Below, in pieces: positions 55,428 through 63,506 of a stretch of DNA of 64,000 nucleotides (position 1 is the stretch's first letter; every line of letters begins with the position of its first letter). The translations under genes and the position numbers were made by a program. The notes under the pieces were generated by a model. The model worked only from the letters and a program-made list of their open reading frames with translations. It searched no databases and was not told the DNA's origin. The stretch covers positions 2,658,001 through 2,722,000 of the forward strand of contig NZ_CP118247.1 in NCBI RefSeq assembly GCF_028816475.1, given 5' to 3'. Source of the stretch: Devosia rhodophyticola. Its GTDB lineage: Bacteria > Pseudomonadota > Alphaproteobacteria > Rhizobiales > Devosiaceae.

Positions 55428-56273
55428 ATGGCTTTTGCACGTTCACGCTCAAAACTGGTCTGGGACATTGGCAGCTACGTGGTGCTGATCCTTCTGGCAT
55501 TCATTTGTATCGCCCCGATTATCTGGACCTTCCTGACTTCGATCAAGCTGGAAGAGGATATCGTGACCCGGAACATGATCTATATTCCGACACGGATCAC
55601 ATTTGAGCACTATGTCAATTTGTGGAACCAGTCCGGATATCCGGTGCTGGTGATCAACAGCATGATCACGACGTCGGTCACGGTGCTCATCTGCATGTTG
55701 ACCGGTACGATTGCGGCCTATTCGTTCTCGCGGTTTCATTTCCGCGGTCGTACGCAACTAATGCTGGCCTATCTCATTGTGCGGATGTTTCCGGCTGTTC
55801 TGATGATCGTGCCGCTGTTCATCGTCATGCGTCAGGTCGGGCTACTCGACAGTTCGGTGGGGCTGGCAGTTGCCTACACCAGCTTCTTGCTGCCGCTGTT
55901 TGTATGGATGCTCAAAGGCTTTTTCGATGCGGCGCCCAAGGAACTGGAAAGCGCGGCGCGCATTGATGGAACAACCCGATTAGGGGCGATGTTCCGCATT
56001 GTCATTCCGATTGCGCGCAATGGACTTCTGGCAACGGCTGTGTTTGTCGGCATTGCCGCGTGGAACGAATATCTGTTCGCCCTGATGCTGACAACCAGCC
56101 AGGGATCACGCACCTGGCCGGTTGGGCTGCAACTCATGGTCGGCGAATTCCAGCTGCCATGGGGCATGCTGGCCGCTGGCGGCATCATTTCCATCCTCCC
56201 CGTTATCGTTCTGTTTGCTCTTGTGCAGCGGGCGATGGTTGCCGGCATTACCGCCGGCGCAGTCAAAGGCTAG
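55428..56273 (+). CDS. CUT1 sugar ABC transporter permease, MalG type (cassette 3)
   Basis: 281 residues. First helix VWDIGSYVVLILLAFICIAPIIWTFLTSI (in parts), MalG-type NSMITTSVTVLICMLTGTIAAYSFSRF, EAA loop KELESAARIDGTTRLGAMFRIVIP near 175, and the end VQRAMVAGITAGAVKG. Forms the pore with the 54462 permease; nine bases precede the ATPase gene. Confidence 0.92.
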   Translation: MAFARSRSKLVWDIGSYVVLILLAFICIAPIIWTFLTSIKLEEDIVTRNMIYIPTRITFEHYVNLWNQSGYPVLVINSMITTSVTVLICMLTGTIAAYSFSRFHFRGRTQLMLAYLIVRMFPAVLMIVPLFIVMRQVGLLDSSVGLAVAYTSFLLPLFVWMLKGFFDAAPKELESAARIDGTTRLGAMFRIVIPIARNGLLATAVFVGIAAWNEYLFALMLTTSQGSRTWPVGLQLMVGEFQLPWGMLAAGGIISILPVIVLFALVQRAMVAGITAGAVKG

Positions 56274-56282
56274 GAGCCCATC

Positions 56283-57359
56283 ATGGCAACACTTTCCATC
56301 AAGGGCGTACGCAAGAGCTTTGGCTCGGTCGAAGTGCTCCACAATATTGATCTCGAGCTGGAGGACGGTGGCTTTCTGGTGCTGTTGGGACCTTCGGGGT
56401 GTGGGAAATCCACCCTGTTGTCGATCATTGCCGGATTGGAGCCATCGTCAGGCGGCGACGTGGTGATCGGAGATCGCACTGTCAATGACGTGCATCCCAA
56501 GGATCGCAACATAGCCATGGTGTTCCAGTCCTACGCGCTTTATCCAACCATGTCGGTGCGGCGCAATATTGGCTTCGGGCTGGAGATGCGCCGGGTTGAC
56601 ACCAGCAGTCGCGAGGACGCGATTGCCCGGGCGGCGGATCTGTTGCAGATCTCGCATCTGCTCGACCGCAAGCCGGGGCAGCTTTCGGGTGGGCAGCGCC
56701 AGCGTGTCGCCATGGGGCGGGCTATCGTGCGTAACCCCGACCTATTCCTGTTCGATGAGCCGCTTTCAAACCTTGATGCCAAGCTGCGCGTGGAAATGCG
56801 CACCGAGATCAAGCGGCTGCATGACCGGCTGGGGACCAGCGTTGTCTATGTCACCCATGACCAGGTTGAAGCCATGACGCTGGGCACCAAGGTTGCGGTG
56901 ATGAAGGGTGGGGTCATCCAGCAATTGGCTGATCCGCAGACCATTTATGAAAAGCCGGCCAACATGTTTGTGGCGGGTTTTATCGGCTCACCGACGATGA
57001 ACTTTTTGACCGGCACGCTGGAGCAACACAATGGCGGGCTGGCCCTACACCATGGTAGCGCCGTTCTGGCGTTGACGGACATTGAGCCGGGTGCCGAGGC
57101 ATTTGTTGGCAAGCAGGTGGTGGCCGGTATTCGCCCCGAAACCTTCAGCAAGGGGGAAGGACCCAGTTCACTGACCGGCACCGTTGATGTGGTGGAGCCG
57201 ACCGGCCCCGACACGATGGTAGTGCTTGATGTGGGTGGGCAGATGATTTCGGCGCGACTGGGTTCGCGTGAGCGACCCCATCCGGGCGAACCGATGACCC
57301 TGAATGTCGATACCAGCGCGCTTAATCTGTTCGATCCCGACACCGGGAACCGCATTTAA
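56283..57359 (+). CDS. CUT1 ABC transporter ATPase, UgpC/MsmK type (cassette 3)
   Basis: 358 residues. Walker A GPSGCGKST near residue 36, signature LSGGQRQRVAMGRA, Walker B LFLFDEPLSNLDA, H-loop VTHDQVEAM, and a C-terminal regulatory domain (VAGIRPETFSKGEG, VVEPTGPDTMVVLDVGG). Powers cassette 3. Nineteen bases separate it from the frameshifted dehydratase. Confidence 0.92.
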   Translation: MATLSIKGVRKSFGSVEVLHNIDLELEDGGFLVLLGPSGCGKSTLLSIIAGLEPSSGGDVVIGDRTVNDVHPKDRNIAMVFQSYALYPTMSVRRNIGFGLEMRRVDTSSREDAIARAADLLQISHLLDRKPGQLSGGQRQRVAMGRAIVRNPDLFLFDEPLSNLDAKLRVEMRTEIKRLHDRLGTSVVYVTHDQVEAMTLGTKVAVMKGGVIQQLADPQTIYEKPANMFVAGFIGSPTMNFLTGTLEQHNGGLALHHGSAVLALTDIEPGAEAFVGKQVVAGIRPETFSKGEGPSSLTGTVDVVEPTGPDTMVVLDVGGQMISARLGSRERPHPGEPMTLNVDTSALNLFDPDTGNRI

Positions 57360-57378
57360 ATCCTGAAAGGCACGACAA

Positions 57379-58547
57379 ATGAAAGATCTGCGCATCAAGC
57401 GCCTGACGGTGCACGAATATAAATGGCAGCAGCGCGACCTGAGCTTTGATTACAACGGCTTCAACAATGTCTACCTCAAGGGCGCAACGACCGAGCATAC
57501 CGATTATGTTTTCACAATCGAAACTGAAGCGGGCGTTACCGGTGAATATGCTGGGGGGTCGGGGTTTCCTATGCCCAGGTGGGCATGGCGGCGCGTTATC
57601 TGATTGGCAAGAATGCGCTGCATCGCGAAGTGATCTGGAACGATCTGAAGCGTGCCCTGCGCAAGCATGACCGATTTGGCATGGGGCCTATCGACTGCGC
57701 GCTATGGGACATTGCCGGCAAGGTTTATGGGGCGCCCATATCTGAACTTTTGGGCGGCTGGCGCAAGACGCTACCCGCCTATGCCTCAACCTATCATGGC
57801 GACGAAAACGGTGGGCTGGACAGTCCCGAGGCGTTTGGCGAATTTGCGTTGCAATGCAAGGAAATGGGCTATCCCGCCTATAAGATTCATGGCTGGGGGA
57901 ATGGCCCGGTCGACCGCGAAGTGGCTGCCGTTCTAGCAACCCGCAAGGCGGTCGGTGATGGCATGGATCTGATGATAGATCCGGGCTGCGAATATGAAAA
58001 CTGGAGCGATGCACTCAAGGTGGGCAAGGCCTGCGACGAAGCCAATTATTTCTGGTACGAGGACCCCTACAAGGATGGCGGCCACTCGGCCTATGCGCAC
58101 AAGAAACTGCGCCAGATCATCAAGACACCAATTCTTTTGGGCGAGCATGTGCGCGGTCTTGAGTTGCGTGTCGACCAGCTTATTGCCGAGGGCACCGACT
58201 ATGTACGCGCTGACGTTGATTATGACGGTGGCATTACGGGGGTGATGAAGCTGGCCCACGTTGCCGAAGGGTTTGGGGTGGATTGCGAGATCCATGCGCC
58301 GGGCCATGCGCCCCGACACTGCATGTCGGCCATTCGCAACACCAATTATTACGAGTTGGGGCTGGTCAATCCCAAGGTTGCCGGACCCAAGGCACAATGC
58401 CCAATCTTTGCCGACGATTATTCCGACGATCTGGATGCAGTGGATGCCAATGGCTGCGTGCCGGTGCCCGATGGGCCGGGGCTGGGGATCAACATCAATT
58501 GGGACTGGCTGAAAAAGAACGAGACCGGCAAGGTCGTATACGAGTAG
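57379..58547 (+). pseudogene. Enolase superfamily sugar acid dehydratase with KxH motif, one-base frameshift
   Basis: The first frame (ATG 57379, AAAGG upstream) gives RIKRLTVHEYKW to GEYAGGSG and then runs out of frame. The other frame continues VSYAQVGMAARYLIGKNALH, to the stop at 58547. One more G in the G4 run near 57561-57564 joins them into about 389 residues. The active site is intact: KxH in YKIHGWG, Asp in MIDPGC, Glu in WYEDP, Glu in LGEH and His in EIHAPGH. It closely resembles the dehydratase at 47609 in this layout. It is between cassette 3 and an uncharacterised 639-residue protein (four-base gap). Confidence 0.87.
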
Positions 58548-58551
58548 CACC

Positions 58552-60471
58552 ATGAAAAACCCTGTTGAAGACGTGCCGTTTATCCATGCGCAAAAAAAGC
58601 AGGGACTGCCGAAATGGGCGTTATTGCAACGCCAGATTTTCGCGACGCTGGACGTTGCAGCGATTGAATTTGCGGACCGTTATACGCGCAGCGACGGCAC
58701 GCTGATCTGGCGGGAAGAATGGCCGGGCATGGATGGGTCGGACGATCCCTATGAGGGGTTCATGAACATGCCGCTCTATTATGCGCTGGGGGGCAGCAAG
58801 GCGGTTTATGAGCGGTCACGGACTATCTGGGACGGGATCACCTGGCAATGGACTGAATATGGGCAAATTCATCGCGAGTTCGATGCCTATTATGACTGGA
58901 TGCATCACGGCGAGAGCAACCTGTTCTTCTATTTCTTTGGATTGGCTGATCCGGCGGTGGCCAAGGATCGACAGCGGACGAAGCGCTTTGCCGGGTTTTA
59001 TAATGGCGAGGATGCAGAAGCGGCCAATTATGACGTTGAAAAGCGTCTGATCCAATCGCCGATCACCGGCAGTCGCGGGCCGCGTTGGGTCCAGACGGGT
59101 GAGGACTGGTCGACGCATCGGGAAATTCTCGACAATTACCTGCCGCCATTTGAAGATTTGCCGGGGATTGATCGCTATGCCGCCAAGACACCCTGGTCGG
59201 ATGACGCAACTTATGCGGCGATATTGGAGCGGATAAATGCGCGCCAATCCCGTGGCGATGTACCGCTCAGTCTGACGGCGACATCGCTGATGACCCATGC
59301 ATTCTTGTATGGCGGCGAGGAAAAGTACCGCGAGTGGGTGCTGAATTATCTGGCGGCTTGGGAGGAGCGCACGGCGCGCAATGGCGGCATCATTCCCGAC
59401 AATATCGGGCTGTCAGGCGAAATTGGCGAATATAATGATGGGAAATGGTGGGGCGGCTATTATGGCTGGCGCTGGCCGCACGGTTCGTTTTCGATCCAGG
59501 AGCCACTGTGCGTGGCGTGCTGCAATGCGGCAGCGCTGACCGGAGACATGAGTCAACTTGATCTGGCGCGTGGGCAGATCGACATGCTGTGGTCGCTGGG
59601 CAAGGACGACAACGGGCACTGGGTGGTGCCGAACCGGCACTATGATGAGGGGTGGCGCGACTATCGGCGAGTGCATCCAATGTATGCGGTATATCTATGG
59701 AACCTGTCGATGGACGAGGCCGATGCTGAGCGAGCTGAGCGCGGCTGGTCGGCGGAATATTTCGATAATGTCAATCCGGCCTACAATGGCTATGGCGTGA
59801 CCAATGGCGGCCATATGGGGTTCAATGGGAACACCGCGCAATGGTTCGGGTTCATGCGCGGCAAGGACGCGGATTATCCCGAAAAGCTGCTGGAAGCCAA
59901 TCTGGCAACGATTGCCAGCCAGATCGAGAATTTCCGGAAGCCGGAAAATGATCCGCTGACCATGGATCATTATCGGGAATCCATGACCATTCATATGTGG
60001 CAGCAGTTGACACCGATGATCATCGAGGGGTTGGCGCAGCTAACGCTGGGCGGGCCGATGCATGTCTATCATGGCGGGTTGCAGCACGCGCGGCTCCGCT
60101 ATTTTGATGCGGACACCCAGCAGCCGGGGCTGCCACCGGGCGTGGCAGCGCTGGTGGACAAATTGGGCGCGGACAGTGCCGAAGTAACGCTATGCAACAC
60201 AGACCTTTTGGCGGCGCGTGAGGTGATCGTGCAGGCAGGAGTGTTCGGCGAACACGCGTTTACCTCTGTCAAGGCAGTCGAAGAGGACGGGGATGTTGTC
60301 GAATTGAGCGGTCGTTGGGTGCGGGTCTTGTTGGAGCCAGGGGCGACCACACGATTGCGGTTTGGCATGGTGCGCTTTGCGCGAGCGCCGTCGTACGATA
60401 CGCCCTGGGTCAAATCGGCGGGTGCGATTGCACCGTTGCGAGGGCGGAGGCTGGATGAGGTTTCAGGTTAG
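58552..60471 (+). CDS. Uncharacterised 639-residue protein, possibly an alpha/alpha-toroid enzyme
   Basis: No family is recognised with confidence. There is no signal peptide, so it should be cytoplasmic. The sequence is rich in aromatic and acidic residues and has repeated helical segments with Trp/Tyr/His clusters (WWGGYYGWRWPHGS near 300, VVPNRHYDEGWRDYRRVHPMY near 360, NGGHMGFNGNTAQWFG near 420). This composition fits an (alpha/alpha)6 toroid of the sort used by polysaccharide lyases, heparinase-like enzymes and unsaturated-uronyl hydrolases. A beta-rich C-terminal part follows (EVIVQAGVFGEHAF, RWVRVLLEPGATTRLRFG). Four bases after the dehydratase, it probably shares its pathway, perhaps releasing or modifying the sugar acid. 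Confidence 0.7.
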   Translation: MKNPVEDVPFIHAQKKQGLPKWALLQRQIFATLDVAAIEFADRYTRSDGTLIWREEWPGMDGSDDPYEGFMNMPLYYALGGSKAVYERSRTIWDGITWQWTEYGQIHREFDAYYDWMHHGESNLFFYFFGLADPAVAKDRQRTKRFAGFYNGEDAEAANYDVEKRLIQSPITGSRGPRWVQTGEDWSTHREILDNYLPPFEDLPGIDRYAAKTPWSDDATYAAILERINARQSRGDVPLSLTATSLMTHAFLYGGEEKYREWVLNYLAAWEERTARNGGIIPDNIGLSGEIGEYNDGKWWGGYYGWRWPHGSFSIQEPLCVACCNAAALTGDMSQLDLARGQIDMLWSLGKDDNGHWVVPNRHYDEGWRDYRRVHPMYAVYLWNLSMDEADAERAERGWSAEYFDNVNPAYNGYGVTNGGHMGFNGNTAQWFGFMRGKDADYPEKLLEANLATIASQIENFRKPENDPLTMDHYRESMTIHMWQQLTPMIIEGLAQLTLGGPMHVYHGGLQHARLRYFDADTQQPGLPPGVAALVDKLGADSAEVTLCNTDLLAAREVIVQAGVFGEHAFTSVKAVEEDGDVVELSGRWVRVLLEPGATTRLRFGMVRFARAPSYDTPWVKSAGAIAPLRGRRLDEVSG

Positions 60472-61253
60472 AAAAACGCTGTGAAAGTCTGGGCACCCAT
60501 ATAGATTGCGACGATAATGACGAGGCTGGCGAAGGCCACATTCAAAACCCCCTTCCTTTCAGAAAGCGCGACCGCGGCACGGGTTCCCAAGAGACCTCCG
60601 ATTAGTCCGCCGCCGATGAACAGGGCAGCCAGGGGCCAATCGACGAGGCCAGAGAAGGCATAACTGAGGGCGGTGGTCAGCCCGAAAGCCGTGACGGCGA
60701 CGAGGGATGACCCGATGGCATTCAAGATCGGCATGCCGGTCGAGGCGACAAGGCCGGGAACAATCAAGAAGCCGCCACCAATGCCAAAGAAGCCGGAAAA
60801 TGCGCCCGTCAGACCGCCATATCCTAAGACTTTGGGGGCTTTTTCCAGATTGCAGGTTTCGCCGGGGGTGCCGGGATTTCGTCGCGAGCGGAACATCAGC
60901 GCGCCGACGATCGCCATCAGAAGGGCAAACAGGAACAGGAGTTTTTGCCCGTCGATGGCTTTGCCCAGGAGCGATCCAAAGAAGGCGCCGACGACGCCGG
61001 CTGCCGTGAACATGGCGGCGCACCGCCAGATGACGTTGCCGCGGCGAGCGTGGGACACCAGATTCATCGCGGCATTGGCGGCGACCGCGAAGGCGCTGGT
61101 GCCGATGGCAACATGGGCGACCGGTACGCCCACCACATAAACCATTAGCGGGACGGCCAGAATGGAGCCGCCGCCGCCGAAAAGGCCCAGCGTGAAACCG
61201 ACGAGGCTGCCAGACATCACGCCCAATAAGTACTGGAAGGGCTCAAGGAACAT
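60468..61253 (-). CDS. TauE/SafE family sulfite/sulfur-compound exporter
   Basis: 261 residues, about eight membrane segments in two repeated halves, each led by a glycine-rich motif (GFTLGLFGGGGSILAVP near residue 20 and GAFSGFFGIGGGFLIVPGL near 150). TauE/SafE proteins export sulfite, sulfoacetate or related anions. With the rhodanese-like protein and Blh persulfide dioxygenase upstream, sulfite efflux is the likely role, since persulfide oxidation yields sulfite. Its stop overlaps the convergent 639-residue gene by four bases. Last gene of the BigR-type operon. Confidence 0.87.
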   Translation of the reverse strand: MFLEPFQYLLGVMSGSLVGFTLGLFGGGGSILAVPLMVYVVGVPVAHVAIGTSAFAVAANAAMNLVSHARRGNVIWRCAAMFTAAGVVGAFFGSLLGKAIDGQKLLFLFALLMAIVGALMFRSRRNPGTPGETCNLEKAPKVLGYGGLTGAFSGFFGIGGGFLIVPGLVASTGMPILNAIGSSLVAVTAFGLTTALSYAFSGLVDWPLAALFIGGGLIGGLLGTRAAVALSERKGVLNVAFASLVIIVAIYMGAQTFTAFF

Positions 61254-61273
61254 GGTGCGACTTTCGGGTTGGG

Positions 61274-61597
61274 CTAACGGGTCGCTTTATAGAGGCTGCC
61301 GGCGCGGCCGCCAGAACGGCAATAACCAAGGATGGGGCCACCGGCATCGGCCTCGGCTTGCTGAAAGCGAATGAGTTGCCCTTCGGTGAGGGGGCCTGAG
61401 ACGGGAATGTGGAAGGCCTTGAGGCCTGCAACTTCAGCCGCCCTGGCGATGTCGGCAAAGGCGGGTTGGCCAGGGTCTTCATTGTCGGGGCGGGCGCAGA
61501 TGATGGCCTTGAAGCCGGATTGGGCCAAGGCCGCGAGATCATCTGGCTGGATCTGGGCTGCGGTTGCGAAGTGGTCGTCCACCTGCTGGATTTTCAT
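61274..61597 (-). CDS. TIGR01244-type rhodanese-like/phosphatase-like sulfur transferase
   Basis: 107 residues. The Cys-containing loop YCRSGGRAGSLY near residue 92 has the CxxxxxR phosphatase/rhodanese-like form, preceded by ICARPDNEDPG near 34 and FHIPVSGPLTEGQL near 62. This small domain is found fused or adjacent to Blh-type metallo-beta-lactamases and is thought to move sulfane sulfur. It lies between the exporter and the Blh gene (20- and 26-base gaps), consistent with one operon. Confidence 0.83.
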   Translation of the reverse strand: MKIQQVDDHFATAAQIQPDDLAALAQSGFKAIICARPDNEDPGQPAFADIARAAEVAGLKAFHIPVSGPLTEGQLIRFQQAEADAGGPILGYCRSGGRAGSLYKATR

Positions 61598-61623
61598 GGG
61601 GTTGGCTTTCTGTCGAAGGGAAA

Positions 61624-62526
61624 TCAGAGGCTATTGATGGGGACTTTGAGGTAGGTCGTGCCGTTGTCTTCCTCGGGCGGCAGTTTGCCGGCGCGCATGT
61701 TGACCTGCAACGAGGGAATAATCAGTTTGGGCATCGACAGGGTTTTGTCGCGGGCTTCGCGCATTTTGACAAAAGTGTCCTCATCGGTGCCGTGGCCGAC
61801 GTGGATATTGTGGTCACGCTCGGCGGCGACGGTGGTTTCCCACTGGATGTCGCGGCCATTGGGGCCGTAGTCGTGGCACATGAACAAGCGCATTTCGCCC
61901 GGCAGCAGCAGGAGCCGCTGGATGGAGCGATAGAGCGTGCGTGCATCGCCACCGGGGAAATCGGCACGGGCCGAGCCGCCGTCGGGCATGAACAGGGTAT
62001 CGCCCACAAAAGCCGCGTTGCCTATGACATGGACCATGTCGGCGGGTGTGTGGCCGGGGGTGAACAGGGTGTGGGCGGTTAGATTGCCGATCTTGTAGGT
62101 GTCGCCCTCCTTGAACAGGCGATCGAACTGGGAGCCGTCACGCTGGAAATCCGTGCCTTCGTTGAAAATCTTGCCGAAGGTGTCCTGGACGAGACAAATC
62201 TGGTCACCAATGCCGAGCTTGCCACCCAGTTTCTGTTGGATATAGGGGGCGGCAGAGAGGTGGTCGGCGTGAACGTGGGTTTCGATCAGCCATTCGAGGC
62301 GCCAATTATTGTCGCGGATATGGGCGATGATCTGGTCGGCACCGTCAAAGGTCATTTTGCCGGCGGCGTAATCGAAGTCGAGGACGGAATCGATCACCGC
62401 GCAGGCAGTGGAGGCCGGGTCCTTGACGATATAACTGATCGTGCTGGTGGCGGTGTCGAAGAAGGACACAACTGTGGGACTCGTCGTCATGTCAGGGACA
62501 AAAGGGATGGGCTGAAGCGTGGTCAA
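61624..62526 (-). CDS. blh: Blh/ETHE1-like persulfide dioxygenase (metallo-beta-lactamase fold)
   Basis: About 300 residues from a TTG at 62526 with AAAGGAAAC upstream; an internal ATG at 62490 is the alternative. The metal motif THVHADHLSA near residue 80 has the HxHxDH core, followed by TPGHTPADMVHVIG near 150, and FVGDTLFMPDGGSARADFPGGDA with the second-metal Asp. The YRSIQRLLLLPGEMRLFMCHDYGP segment gives the last His, a layout of the persulfide dioxygenase/Blh subgroup. These iron enzymes oxidise glutathione or protein persulfide to sulfite. Central enzyme of the operon, regulated by the divergent BigR-type repressor. Confidence 0.9.
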   Translation of the reverse strand: MTTLQPIPFVPDMTTSPTVVSFFDTATSTISYIVKDPASTACAVIDSVLDFDYAAGKMTFDGADQIIAHIRDNNWRLEWLIETHVHADHLSAAPYIQQKLGGKLGIGDQICLVQDTFGKIFNEGTDFQRDGSQFDRLFKEGDTYKIGNLTAHTLFTPGHTPADMVHVIGNAAFVGDTLFMPDGGSARADFPGGDARTLYRSIQRLLLLPGEMRLFMCHDYGPNGRDIQWETTVAAERDHNIHVGHGTDEDTFVKMREARDKTLSMPKLIIPSLQVNMRAGKLPPEEDNGTTYLKVPINSL

Positions 62527-62537
62527 TTTGTTTCCTT

Positions 62538-62993
62538 TCAATTGAGCGAGGGTTGCGGGGTGAGGGAGCGGGTCGACAATTGGGTCTTGCGCAGTCGGCT
62601 GACCAAAATCATGGCAACGAGCATGGCGGCGACGAACGCAAAGGGTGATGGCTCACCCAGGCCGAGTGCAGGAATGGCGCCGCCGGGGCAAAAACCGGCA
62701 ATGCCCCAGCCGATGCCGAACAAGGCTGATCCACCAATCAGGGGCAGGTCGAGTTCGCGGCTGGTCGGGAGATGGAATTTTATGTCAAGAAGTGGTGATT
62801 GCTTTTTGAAGACCAGACGGTAGCCGAAAAATGTCACGGCGAATGCTGAGACCATGACCACGAGAAGGCTGGGGTCCCATGTGCCGAGGGGATCGAAGAA
62901 ATTGAGTACTTTGGCTGGATTGCTCATGCCGGAGATCACGATACCCGCGCCAAATACGAGGCCGATCAGGGCCGCAGACACTATGGATCGCAT
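62538..62993 (-). CDS. YeeE/YedE-type sulfur transporter, C-terminal-half protein
   Basis: 151 residues from the ATG at 62993, which overlaps the stop of the partner gene (ATGA). Membrane segments: VSAALIGLVFGAGIVISGMSNP near the start with the conserved GMSNPxKVLNFFD block, LLVVMVSAFAVTFFGY and the second Cys-bearing turn GIAGFCPGGAIPALG near residue 105. These half-size proteins import thiosulfate-like or sulfane-sulfur compounds through paired conserved cysteines. Encoded directly before the Blh gene. Confidence 0.87.
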   Translation of the reverse strand: MRSIVSAALIGLVFGAGIVISGMSNPAKVLNFFDPLGTWDPSLLVVMVSAFAVTFFGYRLVFKKQSPLLDIKFHLPTSRELDLPLIGGSALFGIGWGIAGFCPGGAIPALGLGEPSPFAFVAAMLVAMILVSRLRKTQLSTRSLTPQPSLN

Positions 62994-63424
62994 CAAAATC
63001 CTCCCAGTACATGGCGAACGACAAACACCGTCGCAAATGTTGCGGCCATGAATACGACCGTCGCGGTGATTGAGCGAGGCGAAAGGCGGGCATTGCCGCA
63101 AACGCCATGGCCGCTTGTGCAACCACCTGCAAAGGATACGCCAATTCCGACGACAGCGCCGCTGAAAAGTACCGCCCAGAGGGGTGAGTCGCTGGCAAAC
63201 TGGAGGGATTGTCCGGGCAGGTTGATGAACAGCAGTGGGGCGGCAATGGCCCCGACAAGAAAGGCCAGACGCCAATTCTTGTCCGAACCTGCGGTTGAAA
63301 GCGCGCCAGAGACAATGCCGGTCATGCCCGCAATGCGCCCGTGAATGGCCATCAGTGCGACGGCAGCCCCGCCAATAAGCACCCCGCCCAAAAGGGCCTG
63401 CCAGGGAGTAAAGTCTGTTATCAT
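62993..63424 (-). CDS. YeeE/YedE-type sulfur transporter, N-terminal-half protein
   Basis: 143 residues. Membrane segments WQALLGGVLIGGAAVALMAIHGRIAG and FVGAIAAPLLFIN-like stretches surround the signature GGCTSGHGVCG near residue 100, with two cysteines presumed to carry the sulfur substrate. First gene of the minus-strand persulfide operon, overlapping its partner by ATGA. The gap upstream (63425-63506) holds the BigR-type operator. Confidence 0.88.
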   Translation of the reverse strand: MITDFTPWQALLGGVLIGGAAVALMAIHGRIAGMTGIVSGALSTAGSDKNWRLAFLVGAIAAPLLFINLPGQSLQFASDSPLWAVLFSGAVVGIGVSFAGGCTSGHGVCGNARLSPRSITATVVFMAATFATVFVVRHVLGGF

Positions 63425-63490
63425 TTTGTTTGTGCCGCGTTATAGGTTGAAGGCTTACATCAGCGCCGCCGATATTTGTTGCATTAACAT

Positions 63491-63506
63491 ATTCGAATGT
63501 TCTAAT
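63491..63506. promoter_or_regulatory. BigR/SqrR-type operator between repressor and persulfide operon
   Basis: ATTCGAATGTTCTAAT is a near-perfect palindrome (ATTnGAAnnTTCnAAT when read on either strand), enclosed by a further inverted pair ACATATT (63487-63493) and AATATGT (63504-63510). It abuts the repressor start codon and lies about 70 bases before the divergent YeeE/YedE gene, so one dimer could control both directions. Confidence 0.65.

Noticed and set aside
3218..57564. Programmed frameshifting in the interrupted genes
   Set aside because: The sites lack a common slippery heptamer, stimulatory structure or family precedent; different directions and unrelated genes favour sequence errors or mutations.
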